From: CAZWBR01 sp964404205
Lineage (GTDB): Bacteria > Bacteroidota > Bacteroidia > Bacteroidales > Prolixibacteraceae
NCBI GenBank assembly: GCA_964404205.1
Contig: CAYOJD010000101.1
Coordinates: forward strand, 1-11,216
Reading direction: 5' to 3'
DNA length: 11,216 bases
A program made the position numbers and the translations under genes. Positions 5,399 through 11,216 of this stretch are shown here, one piece after another (positions within the stretch are counted from its first letter, which is position 1; the number at the start of each line of letters is the position of its first letter). Below the pieces are notes generated by a model, which had not been told where the DNA came from, did not search any database, and worked only from the letters and a program-made list of their open reading frames with translations.

Positions 5399-7588
5399 TT
5401 AGCGGCTAAAGAGCAATTCTCTGTATTTGGGCAACGGCCACAGTTCATCGTCGATAATCAATTCCAGTTTATCGATATGCTTACGAATCTTATCAAAATA
5501 AGGACGTACAGTCTGTTCGTACTGATATGCCTTGTCGCGTGCATGTTCAATCTTGTTGGCCACCTTGCGTGCCTCAATCATCTCTTTGGTCAACGACTTA
5601 ATCGATGAAATGTGAATTGAAACATCCTTGATAAGCTGTTTGCGGGCACCGGCCAGTTCGTTAAATTCTTCTTCCGAGAAGATCTCTTTTAAACCTCTTA
5701 CATTTTCAATCAATGTGGTCTGATAAGCAATAGCTGTGGGAACGATATGGTTAATAGCCAAATCGCCAAGTACACGGGCTTCAATCTGAATCTTCTTGAT
5801 ATATTTTTCGAATTCAACTTCAACCCTTGCTTCGAGCTCTTTTTCATTGAAAATGCCCAGGCCTTCGAATACTTTGCGCGATTTATCCAACAGATAAGCA
5901 TCGAGTGCCTGAGGAACGCTCTTGATATTGGTCAATCCGCGACGTTCGGCCTCGTCAGCCCACTCCTGACTGTAACCATTACCATCGAAACGAATTGGTT
6001 TACATTCGATAATATAACGTTTCAGTACCTGAAAGATAGCTTCATCTTTCTTTATCCCTTTTTCTATCAACTCATCAACGTCTTTTTTGAAGACAATCAA
6101 TTGTGTGGCAACTACCGAGTTCAGGGCAATCATTGCCGATGCACAGTTGGCCGAAGAACCAACGGCACGGAACTCGAAACGGTTACCTGTAAAGGCAAAC
6201 GGCGATGTACGGTTACGGTCGGTGTTATCCAGCAAAATTTCCGGAATACGGCCAATATTTAATTTCAATGCCGATTTTTCATCCGGTGTCATCTTACGGT
6301 CACCTACCATCTCTTCGAGGTGATCGAGCATACCGCCTACTTCTGTTCCAAGGAAGGTTGAGATAATGGCCGGTGGGGCTTCGTTGGCACCCAATCGGTG
6401 TGAGTTGCTGGCCGAAACAATCGAAGCACGAAGCAGATCCTGATTATCGTATACCGCTTTAATGGTATTGACAATAAAGGTCAGGAACTGTAAGTTTGAT
6501 TTTGGGTTCTTGCCGGGAGAATAGAGGTTAACACCTGTATCGGTCGAAAGCGACCAGTTATTGTGTTTACCCGAACCGTTGATTCCTGCAAATGGTTTTT
6601 CGTGCAACAACGCGCGGAAACCATGGTGACGGGCAATCTTGGTCATCAGATCCATAATCATCTGATTGTGATCGTTAGCCAGATTCACCTCTTCGAAAAT
6701 TGGGGCTACCTCGAACTGATTAGGGGCAACCTCGTTGTGACGGGTTTTAATCGGGATACCCAATTTGTAAGCTTCATTTTCGAGGTCCTGCATAAACATG
6801 GCCACACGTTCGGGAATAGAAGCAAAATAGTGATCTTCCAACTGCTGATCTTTGGCTGACGAGTGGCCCATCAGTGTGCGGCCGGTAAGCATAATGTCAG
6901 GACGGGCAAGGAAAAGCGCTTCATCAATTAAGAAATATTCCTGTTCCCAGCCCAAATTGGCTGTTACGTGGGTTACATTTTTATCGAAATATTGGCAAAC
7001 ATCAACTGCAGCCTTATCAACAGCGTTCAGAACTTTCAACAGAGGTGCCTTATAGTCGAGTGCTTCGCCGGTATATGAAATAAATACGGTAGGGATACAG
7101 AGTGTGGTTCCAACAATAAAGGCTGGTGATGAAACATCCCAAGCCGTGTAACCACGAGCCTCGAAAGTGTTACGGATACCGCCGCTCGGGAATGATGAAG
7201 CATCAGGTTCCTGTTGGGCAAGCAATTTACCTGAAAAGCCTTCAACAACCCCACCCAGTTCAGAATGATCAATAAAGGCGTCATGTTTCTCAGCCGTTCC
7301 GTCGGTCAGCGGATGAAACCAGTGGGTATAGTGGGTTGCACCGTTCTCGATAGCCCATGCCTTCATTCCAATAGCCACCTGATCGGCAATTTTACGATCA
7401 ATGGTGGTTCCATTGTCAATCGCATCGATAATGCCACGGTAAGCCTCTTTAGATAGATATTTCTTCATCTTCGGACGGTCGAATACCATCTTTCCATAAA
7501 AATTGGAGGTAAGAACATCCTCTCTTGTTACCGGTACAGGCTTTCTGTCCATCAGAACTTCCAGCGCTTTGAATCTAACTTTTGCCAT
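5399..7588 (-). CDS. glnN: Glutamine synthetase type III
   Basis: It makes glutamine from glutamate, ammonia and ATP in the cytoplasm, the central step of ammonium assimilation. At 729 aa it has the usual GSIII length, much longer than GSI (about 470). Recognisable motifs in order are HWFHPLTDGTAEKHD (89-103), the metal-binding GWEQEYFL (213-220), RHNEVAPNQFEVAP (283-296), the NGSGKHNNWS loop (337-346) equivalent to the GSI substrate loop, DRNRTSPFAFTGNRFEFRAVG (457-477, two stretches) and NCASAMIALN (481-490). The C-terminal about 150 residues are helical, as in GSIII. The gene stands alone, with a terminator 25 nt downstream and a 382-nt AT-rich spacer upstream. The ATG at 7588 begins MAKVRFKALE, a normal GSIII N-terminus. 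No frameshift or missing motif was seen. Confidence 0.97.
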   Translation of the reverse strand: MAKVRFKALEVLMDRKPVPVTREDVLTSNFYGKMVFDRPKMKKYLSKEAYRGIIDAIDNGTTIDRKIADQVAIGMKAWAIENGATHYTHWFHPLTDGTAEKHDAFIDHSELGGVVEGFSGKLLAQQEPDASSFPSGGIRNTFEARGYTAWDVSSPAFIVGTTLCIPTVFISYTGEALDYKAPLLKVLNAVDKAAVDVCQYFDKNVTHVTANLGWEQEYFLIDEALFLARPDIMLTGRTLMGHSSAKDQQLEDHYFASIPERVAMFMQDLENEAYKLGIPIKTRHNEVAPNQFEVAPIFEEVNLANDHNQMIMDLMTKIARHHGFRALLHEKPFAGINGSGKHNNWSLSTDTGVNLYSPGKNPKSNLQFLTFIVNTIKAVYDNQDLLRASIVSASNSHRLGANEAPPAIISTFLGTEVGGMLDHLEEMVGDRKMTPDEKSALKLNIGRIPEILLDNTDRNRTSPFAFTGNRFEFRAVGSSANCASAMIALNSVVATQLIVFKKDVDELIEKGIKKDEAIFQVLKRYIIECKPIRFDGNGYSQEWADEAERRGLTNIKSVPQALDAYLLDKSRKVFEGLGIFNEKELEARVEVEFEKYIKKIQIEARVLGDLAINHIVPTAIAYQTTLIENVRGLKEIFSEEEFNELAGARKQLIKDVSIHISSIKSLTKEMIEARKVANKIEHARDKAYQYEQTVRPYFDKIRKHIDKLELIIDDELWPLPKYRELLFSR

Positions 7589-7970
7589 ATTGATATAAAT
7601 TACTGTAAAAAATTTGTTTTTATTTTCGAGAGCTAAATTACTTATTTCTGAACACCACCCTCTATATTTTTAATAAAAAATCGATAATTCACATTTTATT
7701 AACATTAAAAGTCAAAAATATTCAACAAAAACAGCAAAAACATTATTTTTTTCATCAAAAATCAGAATAACAACGATTTTTAATTATTTCGTTAATTATT
7801 GACAATATTCCAATCAAACAATCATATCAATGACATTTTGACAAGAATTATTAAAAACAAAATATTTTAATATACCCCCTAAAAAAACAGGCCCTGTCAG
7901 GAAAAAACCAAACAGGGCCACCGTTTAAAATCATTTTACAGTTACACCGTCACAAAATCAAAAAAAACAA
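7589..7970. other. AT-rich spacer upstream of glnN
   Basis: This is a 382-nt spacer with no gene. Apart from the dipeptidase terminator near its right end it is strikingly A/T-rich, with many A- and T-runs. On the minus strand a perfect TAnnTTTG (TATTTTTG, 7720-7713) lies about 125 nt before the glnN ATG and could be its -7 element. The nearest TTTG-type -33 elements are wrongly spaced (14 or 35 nt), so the promoter is only a candidate. TTGACAA occurs twice (7799 and 7837). Confidence 0.4.
7890..7919 (-). terminator. Intrinsic terminator of the M20 dipeptidase gene
   Basis: A perfect 8-bp GC-rich stem (GGCCCTGT at 7890-7897, ACAGGGCC at 7912-7919) with a 14-nt loop is followed on the minus strand by TG and seven U residues (complement of 7881-7887). 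It lies about 50 nt after the dipeptidase stop. Confidence 0.9.
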
Positions 7971-9338
7971 TTATTTCGTTTGAGTAAAATAATCATAGAA
8001 TTTCACGACGGTGCGGACTCCATTGAAGAAGTTCTCTATCGGGAAGTTTTCGTTGGGCGAATGAATGGCATCCGATTCAAGTCCAAACCCCATTAAAATG
8101 CTTTTAATCCCCAATACTTGCTCGAAAGTTGAAATAATCGGGATACTGCCGCCACTCCTGACAGGCACCGGCTTTCTGCCAAAAACCGACTCGTATGCCA
8201 ACTCGGCAGCTTGATAAGCCGGAAGGTCAATCGGGCATACATAGCCCTGCCCTCCGTGAAGCGAAGTCACTTCAACCGTTACACTCTCAGGGGCTATCGA
8301 TCCGTAATATTCCTTGAAAAGCTGTGCTATCTTATGGTGATCCTGATTGGGTACCAATCTCGAACTAATTTTGGCATAGGCTTTCGAGGGCAAAACGGTC
8401 TTGGCCCCTTCACCTGTATAACCACCCCAAATCCCGCAAACATCGAAAGTTGGCCGGATACCCGTCCGTTCGGGAGTCGTAAATCCCTTCTCACCCTGGG
8501 TCATTCTCAGATTTAATGCTGCCTTGTATTCATTTTCGTTAAACGGGTTTTGGGCCAACATTTCGCGCTCTTTGGCCGATACGTCCAAAACATCGTCGTA
8601 AAAACCCGGAATGGTTATGCGGTTATCGCTGTCAGTCATCTTTGCAATCATCTTACAAAGTTCGTTGGCCGGATTGGCTACTGCACCACCAAAAATCCCT
8701 GAATGCAAATCGCGGTTCGGGCCGGTAACCTCTAACTGCCAGTAAGCCAGTCCGCGAAGGCCAACCGTTATCGACGGAATATCGCGGGCAATCATTCCGG
8801 TATCGGAGACCAGAATAATATCGGCCTTCAGCATCTCTTTGTTTTTTTCACAGAAAGCGCCCAGATTGGGTGAACCTATCTCCTCCTCCCCTTCAATCAT
8901 AAACTTCACGTTACAAGGCAAATTACCACTCTTGACCATCCACTCGAATGCTGCTGTATGGATAAAAGACTGGCCTTTATCGTCATCGGCACCTCGCGCC
9001 CAAATCTTGCCATCTTTGATAACCGGCTCAAAGGGATTGGTGTTCCATTTCTCAATTGGGTCGACCGGCATAACATCCATATGGGCATAGACCAAAATGG
9101 TCGGTTTCTCCGGATCGATAATCTTCTCGGCATAGGTTACCGGGTTGCCCTCCGTTTCAAAAATTTCGGCCTTGTCGGCACCCGCCTGAAGCAGGATTTT
9201 TTTCCAATATTCGGCAGCCCTGTACATCTCAGGCTTGTTTTCTTTCAGCGAACTGACCGATGGAATGCTTATCAGGCCAAACAAATCGTTCAGGATTCGC
9301 TCACGGTTTTCTTCAAGATATTTTTCTGGTATTTGCAT
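7971..9338 (-). CDS. M20-family metallo-dipeptidase
   Basis: This is a cytosolic two-metal (usually zinc) peptidase of the M20 clan that cleaves dipeptides or related small peptides. All expected residues are present: the H-x-D motif in YAHMDVMP (H86 metal ligand, D88), the bridging Asp in ARGADDDKG (D119), the general-base and metal Glu pair in EGEEEIGS (E152, E153), D179 in ILVSDTG, the dimerisation-domain His in DLHSGIFGG (H212) and the C-terminal metal His in AIHSPNE (H426). Length (455 aa) and the inserted dimerisation domain (about 190-330) fit the CNDP/DapE-like dipeptidase subgroup. Exact substrate cannot be told from sequence. No signal peptide is visible. The gene appears monocistronic, with its own terminator downstream. 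The ATG at 9338 fits the usual short helix before LFGLISIPSVS. Confidence 0.95.
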   Translation of the reverse strand: MQIPEKYLEENRERILNDLFGLISIPSVSSLKENKPEMYRAAEYWKKILLQAGADKAEIFETEGNPVTYAEKIIDPEKPTILVYAHMDVMPVDPIEKWNTNPFEPVIKDGKIWARGADDDKGQSFIHTAAFEWMVKSGNLPCNVKFMIEGEEEIGSPNLGAFCEKNKEMLKADIILVSDTGMIARDIPSITVGLRGLAYWQLEVTGPNRDLHSGIFGGAVANPANELCKMIAKMTDSDNRITIPGFYDDVLDVSAKEREMLAQNPFNENEYKAALNLRMTQGEKGFTTPERTGIRPTFDVCGIWGGYTGEGAKTVLPSKAYAKISSRLVPNQDHHKIAQLFKEYYGSIAPESVTVEVTSLHGGQGYVCPIDLPAYQAAELAYESVFGRKPVPVRSGGSIPIISTFEQVLGIKSILMGFGLESDAIHSPNENFPIENFFNGVRTVVKFYDYFTQTK

Positions 9339-9492
9339 TTTATTGATGATTTGAATTTGGTTAAAGATAAAGAAACCGCTCGATATGAGCCATAACCAAA
9401 ACGTTTTTTAACAGCCCTTCCTTCATCTCCCGATTCACCCTCCCCCCCTTTGCCTATATTGCATAAAGCGTACTCAAACAATACGAATTATA

Positions 9493-9525
9493 TATCTTGT
9501 GTGTATCTTGTGTGTATCTTCTGTG
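9493..9525. repeat. Three 11-bp tandem repeats
   Basis: The unit TATCTTGTGTG occurs twice exactly and a third time as TATCTTCTGTG, followed by a partial TTCTT. The 11-bp period is close to one helical turn. The sequence resembles CTTTGTGT/ACACGAAG-type intergenic repeats that I recall from many bacterial genomes. That resemblance is from memory and unchecked. Confidence 0.8.
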
Positions 9526-9574
9526 TTCTTAAACACGGAAAATACATTCAATATACACAGTAAAAACAGAAATG

Positions 9575-9660
9575 ATTAGGCTTTTGTCTACCCTTCAGCT
9601 TCCGTTAAAGGGTAGAAACTGACTGAGCAGTCGGACATGACCTACAATCCGAAAGCCAAT
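9575..9660 (+). ncRNA. Possible structured RNA, three-way-junction fold
   Basis: Three nested or adjacent helices can be drawn. P1 pairs 9575-9586 with 9650-9660 (11 pairs, one bulged A at 9578). P2 pairs TCTACCCTT (9587-9595) with AAGGGTAGA (9608-9616), stacked directly on P1. P3 pairs CTGACT (9619-9624) with AGTCGG (9629-9634) around a GAGC tetraloop. Both non-Watson-Crick pairs (9585-9651 and 9620-9633) are T-G on the plus strand, so they pair as G-U only in a plus-strand RNA. No known riboswitch or ribozyme consensus was recognised. The downstream promoter at 9770-9802 would exclude it from that DUF486 transcript, so it would need its own promoter. Confidence 0.3.
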
Positions 9661-9816
9661 CGGCAACAATTGATCATATTACGGTTGTTGTATGGGAAAG
9701 GGGGAAACCCGCATTTTATCGACCATACTTATTTTAAGATTATCAAACGGATAACATCAAATCAGCGTATTGAAATCCTTCAAAAAGGATATTGTATATT
9801 TGCGACTTCCAAATGA
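9637..9816 (+). CDS. Doubtful 59-codon ORF
   Basis: An open frame runs from ATG 9637 to TGA 9814-9816 and encodes a basic 59-residue peptide (begins MTYNPKANRQQLII, ends YCIFATSK). It resembles nothing I know. There is no signal peptide or clear ribosome-binding site. Its 5' end overlaps the foldable element, and its 3' end overlaps the promoter for the next gene (9795-9802), which argues against a real gene. It stops 12 nt before the DUF486 ATG, so a leader or upstream-ORF role is possible. Confidence 0.15.
   Translation: MTYNPKANRQQLIILRLLYGKGGNPHFIDHTYFKIIKRITSNQRIEILQKGYCIFATSK
9770..9802 (+). promoter_or_regulatory. Bacteroidota-type promoter for the DUF486 gene
   Basis: TATATTTG (9795-9802) matches the Bacteroidota -7 consensus TAnnTTTG exactly. 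A TTG at 9770-9772 (within ATTGAAA) lies 22 nt upstream as the -33 element. Transcription would begin near 9809, giving a leader of about 20 nt before the ATG at 9829. Confidence 0.6.
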
Positions 9817-9828
9817 AAACATGCAGAT

Positions 9829-10197
9829 ATGAAGGCTTTTTATACCATTGGATTATTGATTCTGAGCAATACCTTTATGACATTTGCCTGGTATGGCCAC
9901 TTAAAATTTAAAGATATCAGATGGCTAGAACACCTTGGTTTGCTGGCAGTTGTCTTGATAAGCTGGGGAATCGCATTTTTCGAATACTGTTTTCAGGTTC
10001 CGGCCAACCGAATTGGCTTCGAAGGCAACGGCGGCCCATTCTCATTATTGCAGCTTAAAGTTATTCAGGAAGTTATCACCCTTACCGTTTTTGTTTTCTT
10101 TTCGCTGATTGTTTTTAAAAACGACAGTTTCCGTTTCAACCATTTTATTGGATTAATCTTCTTGGTCCTGGCCGTTTACTTTATTTTCAAGAAATAA
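9829..10197 (+). CDS. DUF486 / DMT-superfamily four-helix membrane protein
   Basis: This is a small inner-membrane protein of the DUF486 family, annotated as a putative drug/metabolite transporter relative. Substrate and function are unknown. At 122 aa it has the normal family size. Four hydrophobic helices can be placed at about 4-22, 35-51, 79-96 and 104-120. The diagnostic stretch EYCFQVPANRIGFEGNGGPF (52-71) between helices 2 and 3 is characteristic of the family. The ATG at 9829 is the only sensible start; nearby ATGs at 9813 and 9822 are out of frame or stop at once. It is a single gene with its own promoter and a terminator beginning at the next base after its stop, convergent with the TPR protein gene. 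Confidence 0.9.
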   Translation: MKAFYTIGLLILSNTFMTFAWYGHLKFKDIRWLEHLGLLAVVLISWGIAFFEYCFQVPANRIGFEGNGGPFSLLQLKVIQEVITLTVFVFFSLIVFKNDSFRFNHFIGLIFLVLAVYFIFKK

Positions 10198-10223
10198 AAA
10201 AGGGAGCTTCCAAACTCCCTTTT
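10198..10223. terminator. Bidirectional terminator between convergent genes
   Basis: A perfect 9-bp stem (AAAAGGGAG at 10198-10206, CTCCCTTTT at 10215-10223) has an 8-nt loop. The plus strand ends in TTTT after the GC core. The minus strand ends in six U residues, so it can terminate both the DUF486 gene and the TPR gene. It sits in the 44-nt gap between their stop codons. Confidence 0.9.
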
Positions 10224-10241
10224 CTGCTATAATACAATGGC

Positions 10242-11216
10242 TTACTGTACCGATTTTATCTGGTTCAATTGATCGGCCGGATATTTTTCGCCCGGTTTTA
10301 ATGTGAGCGCCTGCTGATAATAGTAGCGGGCAATCGAGTAATTTTTCTGTGCAAAAGCTTCATCGGCCTTTTTGATAAAATCTTTGTATTCACTGTCAAT
10401 ACGGGTCGATTCTCTTCCCGAAACAATATTCTCAATCTCTTTGAGCTTATCTCCAACATACTGATCCGGGTTGATTTCGTTGGCTTTATTGTAATAGAAA
10501 CGGGCTACCGGATATTCTTTCTTTTCGAAAGCTTCATCGGCTTTCTGCACATTCTCAGCGAATAATTTCTGTTCAGCCGCCGAAAGGTTCTGCGCAAACA
10601 TATCGTCAACCTCTTTCAATTTCTTTAACGGATATTCATCCCACGAAATAATTTCAAGGGCGCTGCGATAATAGAAACGGGCTGAACTGTAATTTTTATT
10701 GTCAAAAGCTTCATCTCCCTTCTTGACCCTTGAATTAAACTCATTCAATTTTTCGGCCGTGATATTAGCATTGGTTCGCTTATCGCACTCCTGCACACGT
10801 TGCAAAGCATAGCTATCGTCTGTTTTAACATTTAATGCCTGACTGTAATAAAAGCGGGCTACAGACCATTGCGATTTATCAAAATTTTCGTCACCTAATT
10901 TAATATTTTGCTCGTATCCCGAAGTAGCCGATGCCAATCGTCTGGCAGCCTCGGCCTCTGCAACCAATTTATCTATCAATGCAATGCGTTCTTTCGGATA
11001 GGTAGCGCTCTCGTCAATATTCAGCGCACTTTGATAGCTGGTTTTTGCTTCTGTATACTTCTTTATATCAAACTGTTGATCTGCCTTTTCAACCTCCAGA
11101 CGATACCTGTTTTGCTTATCGGCCAACAAGCGTTTCTCTTTTTCAATTCGCTCCTGTTCAGCCATATACTGAGCCAGCAGCTGTTCGGCATTGGCCAGTT
11201 TCTGCGTCGCCGTCGC
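10242..11216 (-). CDS. TPR-like repeat protein, 5' end outside the window
   Basis: This is the C-terminal part of a helical-repeat protein. The frame is open to the window edge: 17 more codons precede the Met at 11165 (ATATQKLANAEQLLAQY), so that Met is internal and the true start lies beyond 11216. The visible part begins with a charged coiled-coil-like helix (AEQERIEKEKRLLADKQ). Five repeats follow, of the form [KG]-[AG]-D-x-x-F-x-x-x-x-[YW]-x-x-A-[RK]-x-x-Y-x-x-A. Their Asp residues, counted from the internal Met, are at 29, 92, 151, 210 and 268, a period of 58-63. Each combines a TPR-like helix pair (for example KKADEAFAQKNYSIARYYYQ) with a connecting helix. TPR proteins are protein-interaction scaffolds, and no partner can be named here. 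The N-terminal domain, possibly carrying a signal or membrane anchor, is not visible. Convergent with the DUF486 gene. Confidence 0.85.
   Translation of the reverse strand, partial: ATATQKLANAEQLLAQYMAEQERIEKEKRLLADKQNRYRLEVEKADQQFDIKKYTEAKTSYQSALNIDESATYPKERIALIDKLVAEAEAARRLASATSGYEQNIKLGDENFDKSQWSVARFYYSQALNVKTDDSYALQRVQECDKRTNANITAEKLNEFNSRVKKGDEAFDNKNYSSARFYYRSALEIISWDEYPLKKLKEVDDMFAQNLSAAEQKLFAENVQKADEAFEKKEYPVARFYYNKANEINPDQYVGDKLKEIENIVSGRESTRIDSEYKDFIKKADEAFAQKNYSIARYYYQQALTLKPGEKYPADQLNQIKSVQ

Larger units (their letters stand above)
9339..9828. other. 490-nt divergent spacer with repeats and a promoter
   Basis: This spacer lies between the minus-strand dipeptidase and the plus-strand DUF486 gene, so it should hold divergent promoters. 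It contains a C-rich tract near 9431-9447, an 11-bp tandem repeat (9493-9525), a small hairpin (GTGTT/AACAC, 9523-9536), a branched foldable element (9575-9660), a doubtful 59-codon ORF (9637-9816) and a good plus-strand promoter (9770-9802). I found no convincing promoter for the dipeptidase. Confidence 0.5.

Noticed and set aside
5747..7456. Several plus- and minus-strand ORFs inside glnN (up to 171 codons)
   Set aside because: All are shadows of the intact, fully conserved glnN frame and have no recognisable protein character.
7799..7848. Two TTGACAA-like sites upstream of glnN as sigma-70 -35 boxes
   Set aside because: The Bacteroidota primary sigma factor does not use TTGACA/TATAAT. In such AT-rich DNA these are probably chance matches.
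8958..9395. 145-codon plus-strand ORF and a 63-codon minus ORF at the dipeptidase 5' end
   Set aside because: They are antisense or out-of-frame readings of the well-supported M20 peptidase.
9575..9660. Hammerhead ribozyme (GTC, CTGA and GAAA occur in the expected order around a three-way junction)
   Set aside because: The core reads CTGACTGA rather than CTGANGA. No proper stem II links it to GAAA. The last A of GAAA does not pair next to the GTC.
1..11216. CRISPR arrays, tRNA/rRNA genes, transposases, prophage genes
   Set aside because: No spaced repeats of CRISPR size, no tRNA-like cloverleaf and no transposase or phage protein was seen on either strand.

Overview
The window looks like a chromosome segment of a Bacteroidota bacterium, most likely in the Bacteroidales/Marinilabiliales range. 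The grounds are a type III glutamine synthetase (GlnN), a DUF486-type membrane protein, moderately AT-rich DNA with very AT-rich spacers, weak or absent Shine-Dalgarno sequences, and one good match to the Bacteroidota promoter pattern (TTG, spacer, TAnnTTTG). The lineage is inferred from protein character only, without any search.

Left part (1-5398, all minus strand): a curli (type VIII secretion, functional amyloid) locus read right to left. The order is a major curlin-like protein (3989-4843), a 100-nt gap with a strong hairpin, an unrecognised secreted protein (2950-3888), csgE (2417-2941), csgF (1975-2409), csgG (595-1959) and a minor CsgB-like curlin (25-588). The last five genes are 6-15 nt apart and clearly form one operon. 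CsgG would make the outer-membrane pore. CsgE would cap and gate it from the periplasm. CsgF would sit at its mouth and couple it to the nucleator. The CsgB-like protein would nucleate, and the major curlin would form the fibre. No csgD or csgC is visible. Departures from the E. coli model are a beta-barrel-like extension on CsgG, an aromatic insertion in the major curlin, a Gln ladder on alternate half-repeats only, and the unidentified third gene.

Middle (5343-9338, minus strand): two housekeeping genes, each with its own intrinsic terminator. These are glnN (5399-7588) and an M20-family dipeptidase (7971-9338). They have no evident link to curli. The 7589-7970 spacer is extremely AT-rich.

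Right part (9339-11216): a 490-nt spacer holds an 11-bp tandem repeat, a possible three-way-junction RNA fold, a 59-codon ORF of doubtful reality and a promoter. The promoter drives a four-helix DUF486 membrane protein on the plus strand. A shared bidirectional terminator separates it from a convergent TPR-like repeat protein whose 5' part lies beyond the window.

The most novel material is in the curli locus: the unknown csg-operon gene, the CsgG fusion and the unusual curlin architecture. The folded element at 9575-9660 comes next.
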